The notes beneath the pieces are model-generated. The model did not search any database and had not been told where the DNA came from. It saw only the letters and a program-made list of their open reading frames with translations. A DNA stretch of 64,000 nucleotides, from assembly GCF_001695575.1 (NCBI RefSeq), contig NZ_LUAX01000007.1:682001-746000 (forward strand), written 5' to 3'. The DNA is from Vibrio europaeus (GTDB lineage: Bacteria; Pseudomonadota; Gammaproteobacteria; Enterobacterales; Vibrionaceae). The translations under genes were made by a program, and so were the position numbers. Of this stretch, positions 59,433-64,000 are shown one piece after another; positions within the stretch are counted from its first letter, which is position 1; every line of letters starts with the position of its first letter.

Positions 59433-60650
59433 ATGAAACGAGAACATACGATTGACAGTCTCATTCAGCTAGCGGAAAAAACAGCTCAGGTTCAAGCTGA
59501 TCGTATTGAAATAGTGTTGGAAGAACGTAGCGATGAGCATTTTCCTCCCATGTCGAAGGCGTTGATGGAAACGCGTTCAGGGTTAACACGACGCAAATTG
59601 GATGATGCAATTAGCAAGCTTGAAGAATCTGGCCATCAATTTACTAAGAACAATGCCAATCACTATTCTATCTCATTGCAAGAAGCGCATATGCTGATGG
59701 ATGCAGCTGGCATTCCTAAGTTTCATGAGCGTAAAAATAGTAGCGACAATAAACCGTGGATCATCAATGTACAAAACCAAAAGGGTGGTACAGGCAAATC
59801 GATGACTGCTGTACACCTTGCGGCTTGTTTGGCGCTCAATTTAGATAAGCGTTACCGTATTTGTCTTATCGATTTAGATCCTCAGGGGTCACTACGTCTA
59901 TTCTTAAACCCACAAATTAGTTTGACCGACCACGACAACATCTACTCAGCCGTTGATGTCATGTTGGATAATGTGCCTGATGGGGTAGAAGTCGATAACG
60001 AGTTTCTGCATAAGAATGTTTTACTGCCAACGCAGTACCCAAATTTAAAGACGGTTTCTGCTTTCCCAGAAGACGCCATGTTTAACGCCGAAGCGTGGCA
60101 ACACTTATCACAGAATCAGTCTTTGGATATCGTTAAGTTGCTGAAGGAAAAACTGATCGATCAGATTGCTAACGACTTCGATGTCATCATGATTGATACT
60201 GGCCCACACGTTGATCCACTGGTATGGAATGCTATGTACGCGTCAAATGCGCTACTTATTCCGTGTGCGGCGAAACGTTTAGACTGGGCATCAACGGTTA
60301 ACTTCTTCCAACATTTGCCAACCGTATACGAAATGTTCCCAGAAGATTGGCAAGGGCTTGAGTTTGTTCGTCTAATGCCGACGATGTTTGAAGATGACAA
60401 CAAAAAGCAGGTCGCGGTATTGACCGAGATGAACTATCTATTAGGTGATCAAGTGACGATGGCGACCATTCCTCGTAGCCGCGCATTTGAAACATGTGCC
60501 GATACTTACAGCACGGTATTTGACTTGACGACAGGCGACTTTGAAGGGGGTAAGAAGACCCTAGCGACTGCGCAAGATGCGGTACAGAAAAGTGCATTAG
60601 AACTTGAACGAGTTCTGCATAGTCATTGGTCATCATTAAATCAGGGGTAA
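59433..60650 (+). CDS. parA2: Chromosome-2 partition ATPase ParA2
   Basis: A 405-aa P1/P7-type ParA. The N-terminal helix-turn-helix domain (about residues 1-100) with RSGLTRRKLDDAISKL enables autorepression. The deviant Walker A KGGTGKS sits at 117-123, with Walker A' and B in CLIDLDPQGS and VIMIDTGPHVDP. It moves chromosome-2 origins with ParB2 bound at parS2. The start MKREHTIDSL is chosen over a frame open to 59376. It is followed by parB2 after 7 bp. Confidence 0.96.
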   Translation: MKREHTIDSLIQLAEKTAQVQADRIEIVLEERSDEHFPPMSKALMETRSGLTRRKLDDAISKLEESGHQFTKNNANHYSISLQEAHMLMDAAGIPKFHERKNSSDNKPWIINVQNQKGGTGKSMTAVHLAACLALNLDKRYRICLIDLDPQGSLRLFLNPQISLTDHDNIYSAVDVMLDNVPDGVEVDNEFLHKNVLLPTQYPNLKTVSAFPEDAMFNAEAWQHLSQNQSLDIVKLLKEKLIDQIANDFDVIMIDTGPHVDPLVWNAMYASNALLIPCAAKRLDWASTVNFFQHLPTVYEMFPEDWQGLEFVRLMPTMFEDDNKKQVAVLTEMNYLLGDQVTMATIPRSRAFETCADTYSTVFDLTTGDFEGGKKTLATAQDAVQKSALELERVLHSHWSSLNQG

Positions 60651-60657
60651 TTAGAAA

Positions 60658-61629
60658 ATGGCAATTAAAACTTCAGATTTAAACGCGAGATTATTTGGCA
60701 AGGCGAATAAGCGTCATGTCACTACACCGCAAGAAGCGCAACAAGCGGCGAAAGAACAAGCTCAGGTGATTGAACTAGCCGTTGCTGGTGAAGAGAAAGT
60801 TCAGTTCGAGTTAGTGCGTATTCCTGCTGAAAAAATTGGTGAGTCAACGGTTGTATTTGCAGAAAATGCTCGTGAGCAGTCGTTCTTAAACGAACATGCG
60901 TTATCAGATGTGTTGGTTACGTTAAAAGAGCGTGGTCAACAATATCCAGCCGTGGGTCGTCGACGCGAAGACGGTAAGATTGAAGTGCTCGACGGTAGCC
61001 GCCGTCGCATGTCATGTATTCTTGCTGACAAAGAGTTCATGATCTATGTCGGTGAGAACATCAGTACTGAACACGCGAAGTTCTTGTCTGACGTCGCTAA
61101 CGCTCATAAGCCTTTATCTTTGTATGAGAAAGGCCGCGAGATGCTAGCTAAGCTAGAAAGTGGTGAAGCAGAAGATCAAAAAGCATTGGCCAAGATGTTC
61201 CAGTGCAGCGAAGCACTCGTGAGTGGCGCACTAAAAGCTGCCGACCTTCCACTTGAGCTTCTACAAGCTTACCCAAATGTGGCGGAACTAGGCCGTCCAA
61301 CTATCGTTAAACTGCACAAGCAATTTAACGCTTTGGAGTCAGATAAGCAGAGTAAGCTTCTTAATATGTGCAGCTCAGATGAAGGTTTTGTTTGGCAGCG
61401 TACTCAATCTCAAGGGGTGGCTCGAATCACTAAAGAAGTGACAGAAACCATCGAAGCTTGGATTGAAGAGTTATCACCAACTAAAAAATCCGCCATAGCT
61501 AAAACAGAATTAGTAAAGGGACGCGCAAGCTACACCCGCAAAGGCAGCAACTTGACGTTAAACTTGAAGAAGGTTGATGATGCGCTGATGCAAGAGTTAC
61601 TAGAGTTAGTAGCGAAGAAGCTAAACTAA
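60658..61629 (+). CDS. parB2: Chromosome-2 partition protein ParB2
   Basis: A 323-aa ParB-family CTPase/centromere-binding protein that recognises parS2. The N-terminal domain has RRREDGKIEVLDGSRRRMSC (GSRR, the CTP-binding C-motif region, about residues 100-119). The central helix-turn-helix contains DQKALAKMFQCSEALVSGAL (about residues 177-196), and the C-terminal part mediates dimerisation. It is encoded 7 bp after parA2, and a strong terminator follows. Confidence 0.96.
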   Translation: MAIKTSDLNARLFGKANKRHVTTPQEAQQAAKEQAQVIELAVAGEEKVQFELVRIPAEKIGESTVVFAENAREQSFLNEHALSDVLVTLKERGQQYPAVGRRREDGKIEVLDGSRRRMSCILADKEFMIYVGENISTEHAKFLSDVANAHKPLSLYEKGREMLAKLESGEAEDQKALAKMFQCSEALVSGALKAADLPLELLQAYPNVAELGRPTIVKLHKQFNALESDKQSKLLNMCSSDEGFVWQRTQSQGVARITKEVTETIEAWIEELSPTKKSAIAKTELVKGRASYTRKGSNLTLNLKKVDDALMQELLELVAKKLN

Positions 61630-61652
61630 GCCTTCACACTGTTTAATTGATT

Positions 61653-61677
61653 AAGCCGCTATTTGCGGCTTTTTTTA
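61653..61677 (+). terminator. parAB2 terminator
   Basis: AAGCCGC/GCGGCTT stem with loop TATTT, then seven T. Confidence 0.93.
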
Positions 61678-61721
61678 TGCCATAATGTCGCTAATTCCAA
61701 TCTTATCGCGCTTATGAGTTC

Positions 61722-63719
61722 ATGACTGCAATCAAAGACTATTTTTCCAATTTGCTCGCGTTATCCGCTAAGTCTAATCATCGTTATGGTGTCGTCTTAC
61801 AAGGTAGTGAACATTGGCAAACGCAATGCCTCGATACGCTCTTTTCTTTGGTTGCGAGTGAGGATGTTTTCTGCCTAGGAGGTGACAGTAAGCATGAAGT
61901 TAGAAAGCATGTCGGTTATAAGAAAGGCCAACAACTCTTAGGTCAGGAATGCCTATTATTGTACTGTGATTTCCGAGATGGGTTTGACGCCAATAGTTTT
62001 ACTGCCGCAACAGGCTGTGTAAGAGGTGGCGGACTGGTGATTATTCTACCAGAGCAAACTAGCAATCCAACGCTCGCTCACAGATGGCTAGATAACGCTT
62101 TTCACAATCTCATTTTGGTTGAAGAGGGCTGCGAATTATCAATACCTCAGAGCCGTGAAAATCAAGCGCATGATAAGTTCGAACAGCAAAACCAAGCCAT
62201 CGAGAAAGTCCTCAAAGTCGTTGAAGGGCATCGTAAGCGTCCTCTTGTAATGACTGCCGATCGTGGCAGAGGAAAAAGCAGTGCATTGGGTATTGCTGCT
62301 GCGAAACTTATGCAAGAACGGTCTATCCATATCGTGGTGACCGCGCCGAGTTTAGCGACCGTTCAGCCAGTTTTCGAGCATGCTCAACGGCTGCTACCTC
62401 AAGCCACTGCAGATAAAGGTCGGCTTCAATTTCAGCAATCAGTGCTAGAGTTTGTCGCTCCCGATGAACTGCTTCGCAGCCAGCAAGCGTGTGATTGTCT
62501 GTTCGTCGATGAAGCGTCTGCTATCCCAATCCCGATGTTGAAAACCATGGTTGATCAGCATCATCGCGCTGTCTTTTCGACCACGATTCATGGTTATGAA
62601 GGATGTGGCCGAGGCTTTACGGTTAAGTTCCAAACTTGGCTCAAGCAACAACGCCCAGGCGCACAGTTTTTCCATCTAGATGCGCCTATCCGCTGGAATG
62701 TGGGAGATCCGCTTGAGCAGTGGCTTTTTGATGCGTTCTTATTAGATGCTGATTTGTCTGATGTGAAACAGCAAGCTTCGTTGAACCAACTTATCCAGCT
62801 CGATAAGCAAATGCTGCTCGATCAGCCTTCGATTCTAAGACGGTGTTTTGCGTTATTGGTGAATGCTCATTATCAGACTTCACCCAATGACTTAATGTTG
62901 TTGCTCGAAGATGACGCGATACAGCTGTACGCGATATTGGATGATTGCCAGTGTCTAGGCTGCATGCTCACGGTAGAAGAGGGGAGGTTATCAGCGGAGG
63001 TGGTTGAGCAAGTTCAGTTAGGTAAGCGTCGCCCCCGAGGACATCTCGTACCTAGCCTATTAGCTAATCAACTGGGCATAACCGAGGCCGCACTACAGTC
63101 GAGCCAAAGAATCATGCGTATCGCTGTTCACCCTAGTATGCAGAGAGCAGGCATCGGTAAGGCAATGGTCGAGCAACTTATCCAAAGTGGAGGTTACGAT
63201 TTTTATTCCACCAGCTTTGGTGCTACTGCGGAACTGGTCGATTTTTGGCGTAGCTGTGGGTTTACTCCCGCTAAGCTAGGCAGTCAAAGAGAGCAGGCGA
63301 GTGGAACACACTCACTCGTCATGGTGAATGGTGGTCTAGATTGGCGTCATCAAATAGAGGAATACTTTGACCTCTCTTTTCAATATGCCGTGAGTGAAAC
63401 TTACCGTGAACTTGAGATTGAACTTGTCCGTAGTTTACTCACAAAAGATAATGCTTCCGTCGAAAAACCTTACTTGAACGGCCTTATAATAAATTATTGT
63501 CACGGCGGAGCGAGCTTCGATAGCGTCGTGCCATTACTTGATTTGTGGTGGAAGAGCTCACCTCATATCCTCGGTAACATGAGTGATTTGTTCATTCGAA
63601 AAGTGGTTCAACGTAGAGACTGGCAATGGTGTGCAAAGGCGTTTGGTTTTGCAGGGAGTAAGCAAATCGAACAAGAGTTTAGAGCTCAGCTTCTCTCCTC
63701 AATTACCGGTGGCAACTAG
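61722..63719 (+). CDS. tmcA: tRNA(Met) cytidine acetyltransferase TmcA
   Basis: Forms N4-acetylcytidine at wobble position 34 of elongator tRNA(Met) using acetyl-CoA and ATP. It has 665 aa. The N-terminal DUF1726-type domain is followed by an RNA-helicase-like ATPase with Walker A TADRGRGKSSALG (about residues 179-191) and Walker B LFVDEAS. The GNAT acetyltransferase domain has RIAVHPSMQRAGIGKAMVEQ (about residues 465-485), and a C-terminal tRNA-binding tail follows. It lies after the parAB2 terminator with its own start. This linkage to the partition locus is characteristic of Vibrio. Confidence 0.95.
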   Translation: MTAIKDYFSNLLALSAKSNHRYGVVLQGSEHWQTQCLDTLFSLVASEDVFCLGGDSKHEVRKHVGYKKGQQLLGQECLLLYCDFRDGFDANSFTAATGCVRGGGLVIILPEQTSNPTLAHRWLDNAFHNLILVEEGCELSIPQSRENQAHDKFEQQNQAIEKVLKVVEGHRKRPLVMTADRGRGKSSALGIAAAKLMQERSIHIVVTAPSLATVQPVFEHAQRLLPQATADKGRLQFQQSVLEFVAPDELLRSQQACDCLFVDEASAIPIPMLKTMVDQHHRAVFSTTIHGYEGCGRGFTVKFQTWLKQQRPGAQFFHLDAPIRWNVGDPLEQWLFDAFLLDADLSDVKQQASLNQLIQLDKQMLLDQPSILRRCFALLVNAHYQTSPNDLMLLLEDDAIQLYAILDDCQCLGCMLTVEEGRLSAEVVEQVQLGKRRPRGHLVPSLLANQLGITEAALQSSQRIMRIAVHPSMQRAGIGKAMVEQLIQSGGYDFYSTSFGATAELVDFWRSCGFTPAKLGSQREQASGTHSLVMVNGGLDWRHQIEEYFDLSFQYAVSETYRELEIELVRSLLTKDNASVEKPYLNGLIINYCHGGASFDSVVPLLDLWWKSSPHILGNMSDLFIRKVVQRRDWQWCAKAFGFAGSKQIEQEFRAQLLSSITGGN

Positions 63720-63741
63720 GTTAGTACTTTCGTCTCTCCAA

Positions 63742-63821
63742 TTTACACTGTAAAAGAGTGTCGTTCTCACAAATAGAATTGAGAATTTACAGTGTAAACA
63801 ACGACTTTTTTACACTGTAAA
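63742..63821. repeat. Cluster of three parS2 sites
   Basis: TTTACACTGTAAA at 63742-63754, TTTACAGTGTAAA at 63786-63798, TTTACACTGTAAA at 63809-63821. Spacing is 44 and 23 bp. Placed 20 bp after the tmcA stop. Confidence 0.92.
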
Positions 63822-63908
63822 TTGAAATTAGGCTTAACGAAGTCCCTCAAAATTGATTCATCTATCGGAAAAAAGTCATATTTTTTTGAAACGATGCAAC
63901 TCAATGTA

Positions 63909-63931
63909 ATTATCTAAAAATTATAGATAAT
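63909..63931. terminator. AT-rich inverted repeat; the rest of 63822-64000 has no gene
   Basis: ATTATCTA and TAGATAAT pair around AAAAATT. Weak as a terminator. The remaining sequence to the window end is AT-rich with no ORF and may be the promoter region of a gene beyond the edge. Confidence 0.4.
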
Positions 63932-64000
63932 CTCTTATAGCTTTAATTCTATCAACAAAGACTCATCCATAATCCGTATATAAGCAACTTGCGAATTAAT

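Noticed and set aside
1..64000. CRISPR array, tRNA or rRNA genes, insertion sequences, prophage
   Set aside because: Looked for on both strands; no regularly spaced repeat-spacer structure, no tRNA-like cloverleaf and no transposase were recognised.

Overview
The window is about 64 kb of the secondary chromosome (chromosome 2) of a Vibrio species and contains that chromosome's replication and partition locus. The diagnostic genes are rctB (minus strand, 56225-58195), the oriCII-type iteron region (about 58200-59040), parA2-parB2 (59433-61629), and at least seven copies of the chromosome-2 centromere palindrome parS2 (TTTACA-N-TGTAAA). Gene content, short intergenic spacing and the tmcA gene next to parB2 all fit Vibrio. 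I do not name a species.

Layout. 1-5.8 kb: the end of a TRAP transporter (DctQ, and DctM running off the left edge), an IclR regulator paired with a degenerate arginase-fold protein, and an orphan periplasmic adaptor with a TetR regulator. 5.8-17.4 kb: mixed accessory metabolism (6-phospho-beta-glucosidase, universal stress protein, nitroreductase, antibiotic-biosynthesis-type monooxygenase, LysR regulator, secreted amidohydrolase, YdjM-like membrane hydrolase, SgrR-like regulator, MBL-fold hydrolase, TrmY-like methyltransferase). 17.5-27.6 kb: a coherent glyoxylate/D-glycerate block. It holds glycerate kinase, a GntP permease, CdaR, tartronate semialdehyde reductase, hydroxypyruvate isomerase and glyoxylate carboligase, with malate synthase A and GlcG divergent.

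27.6-36.5 kb: two paralogous divergent MarR/EamA-exporter modules with near-identical palindromic operators. Between them lies a cluster preceded by an FNR-type box and a Fur-type box: a Crp/Fnr regulator, a 27-residue membrane peptide, a methyltransferase, a cupin, and a DUF4213/DUF364 putative metal-chelation protein. 36.5-51.5 kb: small regulator-enzyme pairs, a NifX-like/NqrM-like/DUF134 triad, a cold-shock gene followed by two translationally coupled small ORFs, a leucine-rich-repeat protein kinase, an HxlR/cupin pair, a YeeN-type YebC protein and small conserved proteins.

51.8-59.4 kb: a Fur-box-controlled operon of two Opp/Dpp-type ATPases and an unknown protein, a lipoprotein alpha/beta hydrolase, rctB and the origin. 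The minimal origin shows six 12-bp iterons at a strict 22-23 bp period followed by a perfect DnaA box. 59.4-64 kb: parA2, parB2, tmcA and a tight cluster of three parS2 sites.

The most unusual observations are exact RctB-iteron-like words outside the origin (two inside the third gene of the Fur-box operon and one palindromic pair downstream of rctB), the wide scatter of parS2 sites, the dual FNR/Fur-box cluster, and the ATPase pair that lacks any permease.
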